Source: Aurantimonadaceae bacterium
Lineage (GTDB): Bacteria > Pseudomonadota > Alphaproteobacteria > Rhizobiales > Rhizobiaceae
Assembly: GCA_947474855.1 (NCBI GenBank)
Contig: CANJKV010000012.1
Span: forward strand, 1-47,410
DNA: 47,410 nucleotides
Reading direction: 5' to 3'
The first letter of the stretch is position 1. Every line of letters starts with the position of its first letter. The notes below the pieces were generated by a model. It did no database searches, was not told the DNA's origin, and saw only the letters and a list, made by a program, of their open reading frames with translations. The translations under genes and the position numbers were made by a program. Shown here piece by piece: positions 37,601 through 47,046 of this stretch.

Positions 37601-37992
37601 GCCCGCGCCCCCGCTCCCTCAAGGCTGCGCTGGAGCGGACGGTGCGGGCTCGCGCGCTCAACGAGCGCTTCATCGCCGGCCAGATGCGCCACGGCCCCCG
37701 CGGCGCCTCCGAATTCGCCGAGACCGTCGACCGCTTGATCGGCTTCGCCGAGACCACCGGCGCCGTCGCGCCCGCGCTGATCGAGGCCGTCCACGACCGC
37801 TATCTCGGCGACGCGGCCCTTCGCGCCTTCCTGCTGCGCGAGAACCCCGGCGCCGCCGCCCTCATCGCCCGCCGCTTCGCCGAGGCGCGCCGCCGCGGGC
37901 TGTGGACCCCCTTGCGCAACTCGGTCGACGCCGACCTCGCGGCGCTGATCGCCGAGGCGCGCGGCGACCGCCTAGCGGAGGCGGCGGAATGA
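34651..37992 (+). CDS. cobN: Aerobic cobaltochelatase large subunit
   Basis: Binds hydrogenobyrinic acid a,c-diamide and, with CobS and CobT and ATP, inserts Co2+. 1113 residues, somewhat shorter than the roughly 1250-1275 of well-studied CobN; the difference is in the N-terminal half. Seen: HILATTSASLDDGPQPVDLAQ, MSVDLWIDAVASHARVI, LGAHGTLEWLPGKTVALTGD, PFIVSNPGEAAQAKRR, VTFRISGLFRDMFPVQI and GSAPGTFGAGVEDVL, all conserved CobN/BchH blocks. The chelatase CobS and CobT subunits are not in this window. cobG overlaps its stop (ATGA). Confidence 0.97.
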   Translation: MHILATTSASLDDGPQPVDLAQAPADMVALSFSPSDLAGLSAAWRAQGRELPSLRLASLAELRHPMSVDLWIDAVASHARVILVRILGGYDWWRYGCDRLAAVAREKEIALALLPGECRDEDASLDRLSTLPKAELSALLACFREGGPANMAALLRRLAHHAGAPGSTLPEAEPLPRCGCLDAKGRVAALDAIAPGARPLVPILFYRSVLLANDHAPVTALAEALARRGLRALPVFVPSLKDAPARALLADLSARLSPALIVSTTAFASGGEADADANLFDALGVPVLQAVVASTSREAWGANARGLGPADLAMHVVLPELDGRILAGALSFKQAAAADEALGFAETRNAPEPDRVEIVAERAARLLRLRTLPPGERRVALLLPDYPGSAGREGYAVGLDVWASALAILEDLRIDGYDVGPLPPTSRDLFQALEASRQGVDARAYAGWFDALAPEPREAVFGAWGPPPAEPTAFRALRFGKVTVTLAPDRGRSADRRADYHDPALPPAHALLAFGAWLQERFDAVVHLGAHGTLEWLPGKTVALTGDCFPEIVAGPLPIVYPFIVSNPGEAAQAKRRIAAVTIGHLPPPLVEAGLHPDDERLERLVDEYAQADGLDRRRRERLAEVIVRTAAETGLAARAGVAEGDDPDAALLRIDAWLCDLKDMAIKDGLHVFGRSAEGEADPARLASAGTERAALLAALGGGRVAGGPSGAPARGRTDVLPTGRNLFTFDPRHLPTPTAWELGRLAADEVLRRHLQEEGDWPRAVVIDLWGSASLRTGGEEIAQGLALMGCRPRWDPTTGRAQALEVLAPAELGRPRVDVTFRISGLFRDMFPVQIALLDAAAQAVAAREDAPGDNPLAEAARAAGRVPPRIFGSAPGTFGAGVEDVLASGEWETRADIGRAYLDGATHAFGGPEAAAAHAPDAFGAVLGEADLLIHTSDDPGRDLLEGSADVSFVGGFAAAVELVGGHAAIVALDTTDPKRPRPRSLKAALERTVRARALNERFIAGQMRHGPRGASEFAETVDRLIGFAETTGAVAPALIEAVHDRYLGDAALRAFLLRENPGAAALIARRFAEARRRGLWTPLRNSVDADLAALIAEARGDRLAEAAE

Positions 37993-39194
37993 GCGCGCCG
38001 GACCTGCGCCGCGGCGCCTGCCCGACCCTTCTCGATCCCATGGCGACCGGCGACGGCCTCCTCGCCCGCCTCGTGCCGGCGAGCGGTCGCTTCCGTCCGA
38101 GCGAACTCGCCGGCCTCGCAGAGGCCGCCGGACGTCGCGGCAACGGCGTCGTCGAGGTCACGGCCCGCGGCAGCTTCCAGATCCGTGGCCTCGACCCTTC
38201 CTCCGCCGAAGCACTCGCCGCCGACGTGGCATCGCTCGGCATCGTGCCGCGGACCGGCGTTCCCGTCGAAACCGGGCCGCTTGCCGGCCTCGACCCGACC
38301 GAGACGGCGGACGGCTCCGCCCTCGCCCGCTCGATCGCCGAAAGCGTCTCGCGAGCCGGCCTTGCCGCGCGGCTCGGCCCGAAGGTGTCCGTGGTGATCG
38401 ACGGCGGCGGCGCGGTGCCGCTCGAAAGCACCCTCGCCGACATCCGGCTCGACGCTGCGGGAGGCGGGCTCTGGCGCCTGGCCCTTGCCGGCACGCGAGC
38501 GACGGCGACCCCGCTGGAGGAAATGTCCGCGCGCGAGGCGGAGGCCCGCACCTTCGCGCTTCTCGGGATCATCGCGGGCCTTGGCCGGAGGGCGCGTGGG
38601 CGCGACCTCCTGACCGGGGCCGAGCAGCCGCCTCGGCGGGCCGAACAGGGCGACGTCCCGCCGCTGCCGGTCGGCCCGATCGCGTTGCGCCCGGGCGAGA
38701 GCGCCTGCCGCCTCGTCCTTCCCTTCGGGGAGGTCGCGGCGTCCACGCTCGCCGCCGTCGCGAACGAAGCCACCGCGCTCGGCATCCGCGAGATTCGCCT
38801 TTCGCCCGGGCACGGCCTTCTTCTGATCGGCGACGCCGCGCTCGCCGAGCGATCCCGCGCGCTCGGCCGGCGGCTCGGCTTCGTCGCCGATCCGGGCGAC
38901 CCGCGGCTGCGTGTTTCGGCCTGCGCCGGCGCGCCGGCCTGCGCCTCGGCCCATCTCGACACCAAGCACCTGGCCGGCGAGCTCGCGGCGGCGATGGAGC
39001 CGGGCGCCGAAACGATCCACCTTTCCGGCTGCTCCAAACGTTGCGCCGAGCCGAAGGCCGCCGTGCGGGTCGTCGGAACAAGCGCCGGGCACTTCTCGAC
39101 CGGTGGCGCGGAGATGCCCGCTGCCGAAGCCGTGCCCGCGATCCTCGACGCTCTTCGAACCCATGCCCCTTCCCGCCGCGGCCACGCGGCCTGA
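37989..39194 (+). CDS. cobG: Precorrin-3B synthase
   Basis: O2-dependent monooxygenase that makes precorrin-3B, so it marks the aerobic route. 401 residues. Nitrite/sulfite reductase-like fold: N-terminal RRGACPTLLDPMATGDGLLARL, ferredoxin-like repeat VVEVTARGSFQIRGL, and the Fe-S motif with Cys312 and Cys318 (CAGAPAC) and Cys348 and Cys352 (CSKRC). Start codon overlaps cobN. Confidence 0.95.
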   Translation: MSAPDLRRGACPTLLDPMATGDGLLARLVPASGRFRPSELAGLAEAAGRRGNGVVEVTARGSFQIRGLDPSSAEALAADVASLGIVPRTGVPVETGPLAGLDPTETADGSALARSIAESVSRAGLAARLGPKVSVVIDGGGAVPLESTLADIRLDAAGGGLWRLALAGTRATATPLEEMSAREAEARTFALLGIIAGLGRRARGRDLLTGAEQPPRRAEQGDVPPLPVGPIALRPGESACRLVLPFGEVAASTLAAVANEATALGIREIRLSPGHGLLLIGDAALAERSRALGRRLGFVADPGDPRLRVSACAGAPACASAHLDTKHLAGELAAAMEPGAETIHLSGCSKRCAEPKAAVRVVGTSAGHFSTGGAEMPAAEAVPAILDALRTHAPSRRGHAA

Positions 39195-39207
39195 GACCGA
39201 CTTCACG

Positions 39208-39840
39208 ATGTCCGCATTCGACTACATCCGCGACGGCCATGCGATCTACGAGCGCTCCTTCGCCATCATCCGCGCCGAGGCGGACCTGTCCCGCTTCGGC
39301 CCCGACGAGGCCGAGGTGGCGGTCCGCATGATCCACGCCTGCGGACTCGTGGAGGCCGCGCGCTTCTTCGAGTTCTCGCCCGGCTTCGTTTCCGCCGCAC
39401 GCGGGGCGCTCGCAGCCGGGGCGCCGATCCTCTGCGACGCGGAGATGGTCGCGCGCGGGGTGACGCGCTCGCGCCTGCCGGCGAACAACGAGGTCGTCTG
39501 CACGCTGCACGACCCCGAAACGCGCGCGATCGCGGAGCGCATCGGCAACACCCGCTCGGCCGCCGCGCTGGAGCTATGGCGCCCGAGGCTCGCCGGCTCC
39601 CTCGTCGCCATCGGCAACGCGCCGACCGCTCTCTTCCACCTCCTCGACATGCTGCGGGACGGTGCCCCGCGCCCCGCCGCGATCATCGGCATGCCCGTCG
39701 GCTTCGTCGGCGCGATGGAATCCAAGGACGCGCTCGCCGCGGAGGATCTCGGCATTCCCTTCGCGATCGTGCGCGGCCGCATGGGCGGCAGCGCGCTGAC
39801 GGCCGGCGCGATCAACGCAGTCGCGAGGGCGGGCATTTGA
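39208..39840 (+). CDS. cobH: Precorrin-8X methylmutase
   Basis: Moves the C11 methyl to C12, giving hydrogenobyrinic acid. 210 residues from the ATG at 39208, the usual length. Seen: FDYIRDGHAIYERSFAIIRAE, catalytic His43 in VRMIHACGLVEAA, VVCTLHDPETRA and VGFVGAMESKDAL. An in-frame ATG at 39163 would overlap cobG and give a longer N-terminus than usual. The cobI start overlaps its stop. Confidence 0.95.
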   Translation: MSAFDYIRDGHAIYERSFAIIRAEADLSRFGPDEAEVAVRMIHACGLVEAARFFEFSPGFVSAARGALAAGAPILCDAEMVARGVTRSRLPANNEVVCTLHDPETRAIAERIGNTRSAAALELWRPRLAGSLVAIGNAPTALFHLLDMLRDGAPRPAAIIGMPVGFVGAMESKDALAAEDLGIPFAIVRGRMGGSALTAGAINAVARAGI

Positions 39841-40562
39841 CCGGCAAGCTGTGGGGCGTCGGCACGGGACCCGGCGACCCCGACCTCGTGACGCTGAAGG
39901 CGGCGCGGGTGATCGCGCAGGCCGACGTCGTCGCCTTCTTCGCCAAGGAGGGCAATCACGGCCATGCCCGCCGCACCGCCGCCGGGCTCGTCCGCCCGGG
40001 CACGCCGGAGCTGCCGCTTCTCTACCCCGTGACCACCGAGATCCCGACGCACCATCCGGACTACAAGGCCTCGATCGCGGCATTCTACGCACGGTCGGCC
40101 GAGACCGTGGCGCGCCACCTCGACGAGGGGAAGAGCGTCGCCGTGCTCAGCGAGGGCGACCCGCTCTTCTACGGCTCCTACATGCACATCCACGTCCGCC
40201 TGTCGCAGCGCTACGAGACGGAGGTGATCCCCGGCGTCACCGCCATGTCCGGCTGCTGGTCGCAGGTCGGCCTGCCGCTCGTGCAGGGCGACGACGTTCT
40301 AACCGTGCTGCCCGGCACGATGGAGGAAGGCCAGCTCGCGCGGCGCCTCGCCGACACCGAGGCCGCCGTGATCATGAAGATCGGCCGCAACCTCCCCAAG
40401 ATCCGCCGCGCGCTCGCGGCGGCCGGCCGGCTCGGCAGCGCCGTCTACGTCGAGCGCGGCACCATGGAGGGCACGCTCTCGACGCCTCTCGAAGACAAGC
40501 CGGACGACAAGGCGCCCTACTTCTCGATCGTGCTCGTCCCCGGCTGGGAGAACAGGCCGTGA
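39837..40562 (+). CDS. cobI: Precorrin-2 C20-methyltransferase
   Basis: SAM-dependent methylation at C20. 241 residues. Seen: KLWGVGTGPGDPDLVTLKA (SAM site), VLSEGDPLFYGSYMHIH, VIPGVTAMSGCWSQVGLPL and PYFSIVLVPGWENRP. The start is a TTG at 39837 overlapping the cobH TGA; no ATG in frame fits the conserved N-terminus. Confidence 0.95.
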   Translation: MTGKLWGVGTGPGDPDLVTLKAARVIAQADVVAFFAKEGNHGHARRTAAGLVRPGTPELPLLYPVTTEIPTHHPDYKASIAAFYARSAETVARHLDEGKSVAVLSEGDPLFYGSYMHIHVRLSQRYETEVIPGVTAMSGCWSQVGLPLVQGDDVLTVLPGTMEEGQLARRLADTEAAVIMKIGRNLPKIRRALAAAGRLGSAVYVERGTMEGTLSTPLEDKPDDKAPYFSIVLVPGWENRP

Positions 40563-41320
40563 GCGGGAGGCTCTTCGTCGTCGGGCTCGGGCCGGGCGGA
40601 GCGGACGCGCGCACGCCCGAGGCCGAAGCCGCCGTGGCGGCAAGCACCGATGTCCTCGGCTATCACCCTTACGTCGCCCGCCTCTCGCTGCTGCCGCACC
40701 AGACGGCCCACGCCTCCGACAACCGAGAGGAGATCGCGCGCGCCGGCGCGGCCCTCGACCTCGCGGCGGGCGGCCGGACGGTCGCGATGGTGTCGGGCGG
40801 CGATCCCGGCGTCTTCGCCATGGCGGCGGCGGTCTGCGAGGCGATCGAGCACGGGCCCGAGGCCTGGCGCGCCGTCGAGCTGACCGTGGTGCCGGGCGTG
40901 ACGGCGATGCTCGCGGTTGCGGCCCGCGCGGGCGCGCCGCTCGGCGCCGACTTCTGCGCGATCTCGCTCTCGGACAACCTGAAACCTTGGGAGCTCGTCG
41001 AAAAGCGCCTGCGCTTGGCTGCCGAGGCCGGTTTCGTCATGGCCTTCTACAATCCGATCAGCCGCGCCCGCCCTTGGCAGCTCGGCCGCGCCTTCGAGGT
41101 CCTGCGCGAATGCCTGCCCGGCACGGTGCCGGTGATCTTCGGCCGCGCCGCCGGCCGGCCGGACGAGCGGATCCGCCTCGCCGCGCTCGACGAGGCGCGG
41201 GCGGAGGATGCGGACATGGCGACCTGCGTCATCGTCGGCTCGGCGGAAACGCGCCGCGTCGAGCGCGCGGGCCGTTCGCCGCTCGTCTATTCCCCGCGAT
41301 CGGTCGGGGGGAAGCGGTGA
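40559..41320 (+). CDS. cobJ: Precorrin-3B C17-methyltransferase
   Basis: Methylates C17 and drives ring contraction. 253 residues. Seen: RLFVVGLGPGGADARTPEA, GYHPYVARL, MVSGGDPGVFAMAA, VVPGVTAMLAVAARAGAPLG, AISLSDNLKPWELVEKRL and MAFYNPISRARPWQL. GTG start overlaps the cobI stop as GTGA. Its last 34 bp overlap the convergent cobK. Confidence 0.96.
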   Translation: MSGRLFVVGLGPGGADARTPEAEAAVAASTDVLGYHPYVARLSLLPHQTAHASDNREEIARAGAALDLAAGGRTVAMVSGGDPGVFAMAAAVCEAIEHGPEAWRAVELTVVPGVTAMLAVAARAGAPLGADFCAISLSDNLKPWELVEKRLRLAAEAGFVMAFYNPISRARPWQLGRAFEVLRECLPGTVPVIFGRAAGRPDERIRLAALDEARAEDADMATCVIVGSAETRRVERAGRSPLVYSPRSVGGKR

Positions 41321-42057
41321 TCGATCGCGGCGAGGAGCGCCTCGACCGTGTCGAGGCTCGGTCCCGAAGCCGGTGGCCGGCGCACGAGATGGACCGGCAG
41401 GCCGAGCCGGCGCGCCGCGTCGATCTTGGCCCGGCTCGCCGCCCCGCCGCTGTTCTTGGCGAGCACGGCTTCGATCCCGTGGCGCTCGAAAAGGGCGGTC
41501 TCGGCCTCGACGTCGAAGGGGCCGCGGTCGAGGAGGTAGGCGGCATGCGGCACGCGCAGCGGCGGTTCCACGGGATCGACGCTGCGCACGAGGTAGCGGT
41601 GCTGCGGCGCGGCCTCCAGCGGCTCCAGCTCCTGCCGGCCGAGCGCGACGAAGAGCCGTCGGGGCGCTGCGCCGACGTGGTCAAGGGCTTCCGCGACGCT
41701 GTCGGCATCGATCCAGCGATCGCCCGGCGCCCAGGTCCATGCCGGCCGGCGCAGCGCCAGGAGCGGCACGCCGGTGGCGGTCGCGGCCGCGACGGCATTG
41801 GCCGAGATGCGCGCGGCGAAGGGATGCGTCGCATCGACCAGGAGATCGACGCGCGTTTCCACCAGATGCCGCGCCAAGCCGTCCGCACCGCCGAAGCCGC
41901 CGATGCGGGTCGGCACACCTTGGTCGACGGGCGCGCGGGTACGGCCCGCCAGCGACAGCGTGACGTCGAAGCGACGCGCTTGCGCCAAGCGGGCGCCGAG
42001 GCGCCTCGCTTCGGTCGTGCCGCCGAGGATCAGGGTTCGGACGAGGTCGGGAGTCAT
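41287..42057 (-). CDS. cobK: Precorrin-6A reductase
   Basis: NADPH-dependent reduction of the macrocycle. 256 residues. Seen: LILGGTTEARRLGARLAQ at the N-terminus, LVDATHPFAARISANA, FVALGRQELEPLEAAPQHRY, AVLAKNSGGAASRAKIDAARR. The gene is reversed inside an otherwise rightward cob run, overlapping cobJ by 34 bp and sharing its start region with cobL. Two ATGs (42057 and 42063) are possible. Its promoter must lie within the cobL coding sequence, and cobJ-to-cobL readthrough would be antisense to it. Confidence 0.95.
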   Translation of the reverse strand: MTPDLVRTLILGGTTEARRLGARLAQARRFDVTLSLAGRTRAPVDQGVPTRIGGFGGADGLARHLVETRVDLLVDATHPFAARISANAVAAATATGVPLLALRRPAWTWAPGDRWIDADSVAEALDHVGAAPRRLFVALGRQELEPLEAAPQHRYLVRSVDPVEPPLRVPHAAYLLDRGPFDVEAETALFERHGIEAVLAKNSGGAASRAKIDAARRLGLPVHLVRRPPASGPSLDTVEALLAAIDHRFPPTDRGE

Positions 42058-42066
42058 GGCCATGAC
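42053..42066. repeat. 14-bp perfect palindrome containing start codons of cobK and cobL
   Basis: GTCATGGCCATGAC reads the same on both strands and contains two candidate ATGs in each direction (42056 and 42062 on +; 42057 and 42063 on -). There is no intergenic DNA between these genes. Confidence 0.9.
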
Positions 42067-43309
42067 TTCTAGCGAGGACGGCGCCCCGCCCGCAACGCCG
42101 CGGTGGCTGGCGGTCGTCGGCATCGGAGAGGACGGCGTCGCCGGCCTCTCCGATCGCGCCAAGGCGCTGATCGCCGGGGCGGAGGTCGTGTTCGGGGGCG
42201 AGCGGCACCTGCTGCTCGCCGCCCCGCTCGTTCGAGGAGGCGCGCGAAGCTGGCCGAAGCCGTTCGACGCCGCCATGGCGGCGGTCCGCGCGATGCGCGG
42301 GCGGCGGACCTGCGTCCTTGCCTCGGGCGATCCCTTCCTGTTCGGCGTCGGCGCGACGCTGGCGCGGTACGTGCCGGCCGAGGAGATGGACGTCGTGGCG
42401 GCCCCTTCCGCCTTCAGCCTCGCCGCCGCGCGCCTGGGGTGGGCGCTGCAGGACGTCGCGACCGTCTCGCTGCACGGCCGGCCGGTCGCGCTTCTGCGCC
42501 CCCATCTCCAGCCCGGCGCCCGCGTCCTCGCGCTCACCTCGGACGAGAACGGCCCCGCGCAAGCCGCGGTCCTGCTTGAGCGTTTCGGATTTGGCGGCTC
42601 GCGCGTCACCGTCCTCGAAGCGCTGGGAGGGGAGCGCGAGCGGATCTCCCGCCACCGCGCCGCCGATCTGGCGGGGTCAGCGCATCGCTTCGATCCGCTG
42701 AACCTCCTCGCGGTCGAGGTCGAGAGCGGGCGCAACGCGCGAGTTCTTTCATTGTCGCCGGGGCTTTGCGACGACGTCTTCGAGCATGACGGACAGATCA
42801 CCAAGCGCCTCGTGCGCGCCCTGACGCTCGCGGCGCTGGCGCCGCGCCGGGGCGAGCTTCTGTGGGATATCGGGGCGGGCTCGGGCTCCGTCGCCATCGA
42901 GTGGATGCTGCGCGATCCAAGCCTTTCGGCCGTCGCGATCGAGGCGCGGCCCGACCGCGCCGCCGCCGTCCGGCGCAACGCCGAAACGCTGGGCGTGCCC
43001 GGGCTCGCCGTGATCGAAGGCAGGGCGCCCGCTGCGCTGGCGGGCCTTTCGCCGCCCGACGCGATCTTTCTGGGCGGCGGCGGCTCGAAGGACGGGCTCC
43101 TCGACGCCGCCATCGCCGCGCTCTCCCCGGGCGGCCGGCTCGTCGCCAATGCCGTGACGCTGGAGATGGAAGCTGCACTCGCCGCGGCCCGGGCCGCGCT
43201 CGGCGGCTCGCTCGACCGGATCGCGCTCGCCTCGACCGAGCCCGTCGGCGGCATGACCGGCTGGCGGCCGGCCATGCCGGTGACGCAATGGGCCTGGGTG
43301 AAGCCGTGA
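42062..43309 (+). CDS. cobL: Precorrin-6Y C5,15-methyltransferase (decarboxylating)
   Basis: Two-domain enzyme (CbiE plus CbiT) methylating C5 and C15 with loss of the C12 acetate carboxyl. 415 residues (417 from ATG 42056). Seen: N-terminal [56 protein letters not shown]-terminal SAM-binding [18 protein letters not shown] and [17 protein letters not shown]. cobE starts at its stop (GTGA). Confidence 0.96.
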   Translation: MTSSEDGAPPATPRWLAVVGIGEDGVAGLSDRAKALIAGAEVVFGGERHLLLAAPLVRGGARSWPKPFDAAMAAVRAMRGRRTCVLASGDPFLFGVGATLARYVPAEEMDVVAAPSAFSLAAARLGWALQDVATVSLHGRPVALLRPHLQPGARVLALTSDENGPAQAAVLLERFGFGGSRVTVLEALGGERERISRHRAADLAGSAHRFDPLNLLAVEVESGRNARVLSLSPGLCDDVFEHDGQITKRLVRALTLAALAPRRGELLWDIGAGSGSVAIEWMLRDPSLSAVAIEARPDRAAAVRRNAETLGVPGLAVIEGRAPAALAGLSPPDAIFLGGGGSKDGLLDAAIAALSPGGRLVANAVTLEMEAALAAARAALGGSLDRIALASTEPVGGMTGWRPAMPVTQWAWVKP

Positions 43310-43692
43310 GGCTCGTCGCGGGCATCGGCTGTCGCCGCGGCGTCGACGCCGCGGCTGTCCTCGCCGCGGTCGAGGCTGCGCTGTCCGCGCACAACTGTCC
43401 CGCGGACCGCTTGAGCGCGCTCGCGACCTCCGAGGCGAAGGCCGCCGCCGAGCCGGCCCTCGCGCAAGCCGCCGACGCTCTCGGCCTGCCGCTTCTCGCC
43501 GCCCCGCGCGAAGCGCTCGCCGGCGTCTGTGCGATCACCCGCTCGGAGCGCTCGCTCGCCGCGACCGGCACGGCGTCGCTGTCCGAAACCGCGGCGCTCG
43601 CCGCCGCCGGGCCCGGCGCCCGGCTCCTCGGCGCGCGCCTCGCGCTCGGCCCCGTCACCTGCGCACTCGCGCAAAGCGAGGACGCTCCATGA
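43306..43692 (+). CDS. cobE: CobE, cobalamin biosynthesis protein (CbiG C-terminal-like)
   Basis: 128 residues, related to the C-terminal part of CbiG. Seen: [37 protein letters not shown], the [15 protein letters not shown] motif. The GTG at 43306 overlaps the cobL stop; ATG at 43288 is an alternative. Its exact role is not settled in the literature I know; CbiG opens the lactone of cobalt-precorrin-5A in the anaerobic route, so its presence next to CbiD in this organism is of interest. cobM is coupled downstream (ATGA). Confidence 0.9.
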   Translation: MRLVAGIGCRRGVDAAAVLAAVEAALSAHNCPADRLSALATSEAKAAAEPALAQAADALGLPLLAAPREALAGVCAITRSERSLAATGTASLSETAALAAAGPGARLLGARLALGPVTCALAQSEDAP

Positions 43693-44450
43693 CCGTTCAT
43701 TTCATCGGCGCCGGCCCCGGCGCGGCCGACCTCATCACCCTTCGCGGCCGCGACCTCGTCGCCGCCTCGCCGGTCTGCCTCTACGCCGGCTCGATCGTGC
43801 CGAAAGGCATCCTCGACCACTGCCCGCCCGGCGCGCGGATCGTCGACACGGCACCCTTGTCGCTGGACGAGATCGAGGCCGAGTTCGCCCGCGCCCATGC
43901 CGCCGGAGAGGACGTCGCGCGCCTCCACTCCGGAGATCTCTCGGTCTGGAGCGCGATGGGCGAGCAGTTGCGCCGGCTCGACCGGCTCGGCATCCCCTAT
44001 ACGATCACGCCGGGCGTGCCCTCCTTCGCCGCAGCCGCGGCGGCGCTCGGGCGCGAGCTGACCGTGCCGGAGGTGGCGCAGAGCCTCGTTCTCACCCGCG
44101 TTTCGGGCCGAGCCTCGGCAATGCCGGAGGCCGAGACCCTGGCGAATTTCGGCCGAACCGGCGCGACGCTCGCGATCCACCTCGCCATCCACGCGCTCGA
44201 TCGCGTCGTCGCCGAGCTGACGCCGCTCTATGGCGCCGACTGCCCCGTTGCGATCGTCGCGCGGGCCTCCTGGCCCAACGAGCGGGTCCTGCGCGGCACG
44301 CTCGGCACGATCGAGGCGCTGTTCGCGCAAGATCCCGTCGAGCGCACGGCGATCGTCTTCGTCGGGCCGGGGCTTGCGGCGGAAGGCTGGCGCGAAAGCG
44401 CGCTCTACGACGCCTTCTACCAGCGGCGGTTCCGGGGGCGGGGCGAATGA
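43689..44450 (+). CDS. cobM: Precorrin-4 C11-methyltransferase
   Basis: SAM-dependent methylation at C11. 253 residues. Seen: [74 protein letters not shown], and [19 protein letters not shown]. Last gene of the cobL-E-M run; it faces cbiD across 140 bp. Confidence 0.97.
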   Translation: MTVHFIGAGPGAADLITLRGRDLVAASPVCLYAGSIVPKGILDHCPPGARIVDTAPLSLDEIEAEFARAHAAGEDVARLHSGDLSVWSAMGEQLRRLDRLGIPYTITPGVPSFAAAAAALGRELTVPEVAQSLVLTRVSGRASAMPEAETLANFGRTGATLAIHLAIHALDRVVAELTPLYGADCPVAIVARASWPNERVLRGTLGTIEALFAQDPVERTAIVFVGPGLAAEGWRESALYDAFYQRRFRGRGE

Positions 44451-44494
44451 GGGTGGTTCGCGATGAGCGCTGCGCTGCGCCGGGTTTTTTGCTT

Positions 44495-44509
44495 GGCCGT
44501 TTCGCGGCC
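44495..44509. terminator. Possible terminator region between cobM and cbiD
   Basis: Stem GGCCG-TTTCG-CGGCC with a run of six T at 44485-44490 just to its left, in the only gap between two convergent genes. In the cbiD direction the hairpin comes first and is followed by A residues, not T, so it is not a classical terminator; the T-run follows a GC-rich repeat in the cobM direction. Weak support. Confidence 0.25.
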
Positions 44510-44590
44510 GACACCCTCGCCCGCCTCGCTGCGCCCGGCACCTTCTCCCGCCAGCGGCTAAGGGGAAGCGCCTTTTCCGGCAAGGCTTCC

Positions 44591-45688
<1,098 letters not shown>

Positions 45689-45729
45689 GGCCTCCGCTAT
45701 AGGCCGAACGCCGTTGGGGGTCACGCGGC

Positions 45730-47043
45730 ATGAGCGCGCGCGGGATCATCGTCGGCGCGCCGCGTTCGGGCGCGGGCAAGACCAGCGTCACCATCGGCCT
45801 CCTGCGGGCGCTGAAACGCCGCGGCGTCGCGGTGGCCGGCGCGAAGTCGGGCCCGGACTACATCGATCCCGGCTTCCACGAGGCCGCGACCGGCCGGCCG
45901 GGCGTCAATCTCGACAGCTGGGCCATGCCGCCCGCTCTTCTCGGCGCGCTCGCGGCCGAGCAGTCGCGCCATGCGGAGATCCTCGTCGCCGAGAGCGCCA
46001 TGGGCCTCTTCGACGGCATCCGCGCCGAGCCCGGACGCTCCGGGGCGGCGGGCGATCTCGCGCGCCGCTTCGGCCTGCCCGTCCTCCTCGTCCTCGACGT
46101 GTCGGGCCAGAGCCGCTCGGCGGCGGCGGTGGCGCTCGGCTTCAAGGCCTACGACCCCGCCGTCCGGATCGCGGGGGTCGTTCTCAACCGGGTGGGCAGC
46201 GAGCGGCACCGCCGGCAGTGCGCTGACGCGATCGAAGCGATCGGCCTTCCCGTGCTCGGCTGCCTGATGCGCGACGCCACCCTCGCTTTGCCGGAGCGGC
46301 ACCTCGGCCTCGTCCAGGCGAGCGAACACGCCGCGCTCGACGCCTTCATCGAGCGCCTCGCCGACGCCGTCGAGGCCTCGCTCGACCTCGACCGCATCGT
46401 CTCGCTCGCCGCGCCGCTGGAGCCGGGCGCGATCGACGCCGCGCCGGCGCTCGCCCCGCCGGGGCAGCGCGTCGCGATCGCGGAGGATGCGGCCTTCACC
46501 TTTCTCTACCCCCACCTGAAGCGGCAGTGGCGCGAGGCCGGCGCCGAGCTCGTGCCGTTCTCGCCGCTGGCCGACGAAGCGCCCCCTCCGGGCTGCGACG
46601 CCTGCTGGCTGCCGGGCGGCTATCCCGAGCTCCATGCCGGCCGACTGGCCGCCGCGTCGGGCTTCCGGCAGGGCTTGAGGACCTTTGCCGAGGGGCGGCC
46701 GGTTCACGGCGAGTGCGGCGGCTTCATGGTGCTCGGCCAAGTGCTGGAGGACGCCGACGGCGTCGCTCACCCGATGCTCGGGCTCCTCGGTCATTCCACG
46801 AGCTTCGCCAAACGGCGCATGAACCTCGGCTATCGCGAGGCGCGGCTCCTCGGGACGTGCGCGATCGGGCGCGCCGGCGAAGCGGTGCGGGGTCACGAGT
46901 TCCATTATGCCAGCGTCACGGATCCGGGAACGGACGCGCCGCTCGCCGAGCTGTTCGACGGGATCGGCACGGCGCTGGGGCCAGCCGGCGCCCGGCGCGG
47001 ACTCGTGTCCGGCACCTTCTTCCACGCCATCGCCAGGGCCTGA
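45730..47043 (+). CDS. cobB: Hydrogenobyrinic acid a,c-diamide synthase
   Basis: Glutamine- and ATP-dependent amidation of side chains a and c. 437 residues. Seen: N-terminal P-loop IIVGAPRSGAGKTSVTIGLL, GAKSGPDYIDPGFHEAATG, VAESAMGLFDGI, FNFLYP-like AFTFLYPHLKR, and glutaminase Cys329 in VHGECGGFMVLGQ, His in RGHEFHY. It is transcribed towards cobS with 3 bp between them. Confidence 0.97.
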   Translation: MSARGIIVGAPRSGAGKTSVTIGLLRALKRRGVAVAGAKSGPDYIDPGFHEAATGRPGVNLDSWAMPPALLGALAAEQSRHAEILVAESAMGLFDGIRAEPGRSGAAGDLARRFGLPVLLVLDVSGQSRSAAAVALGFKAYDPAVRIAGVVLNRVGSERHRRQCADAIEAIGLPVLGCLMRDATLALPERHLGLVQASEHAALDAFIERLADAVEASLDLDRIVSLAAPLEPGAIDAAPALAPPGQRVAIAEDAAFTFLYPHLKRQWREAGAELVPFSPLADEAPPPGCDACWLPGGYPELHAGRLAAASGFRQGLRTFAEGRPVHGECGGFMVLGQVLEDADGVAHPMLGLLGHSTSFAKRRMNLGYREARLLGTCAIGRAGEAVRGHEFHYASVTDPGTDAPLAELFDGIGTALGPAGARRGLVSGTFFHAIARA

Positions 47044-47046
47044 GAC

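Noticed and set aside
34651-37992. Deletion in cobN because the product is about 150 residues shorter than the reference
   Set aside because: All conserved CobN blocks are in frame and in order, so it is read as a normal length variant.
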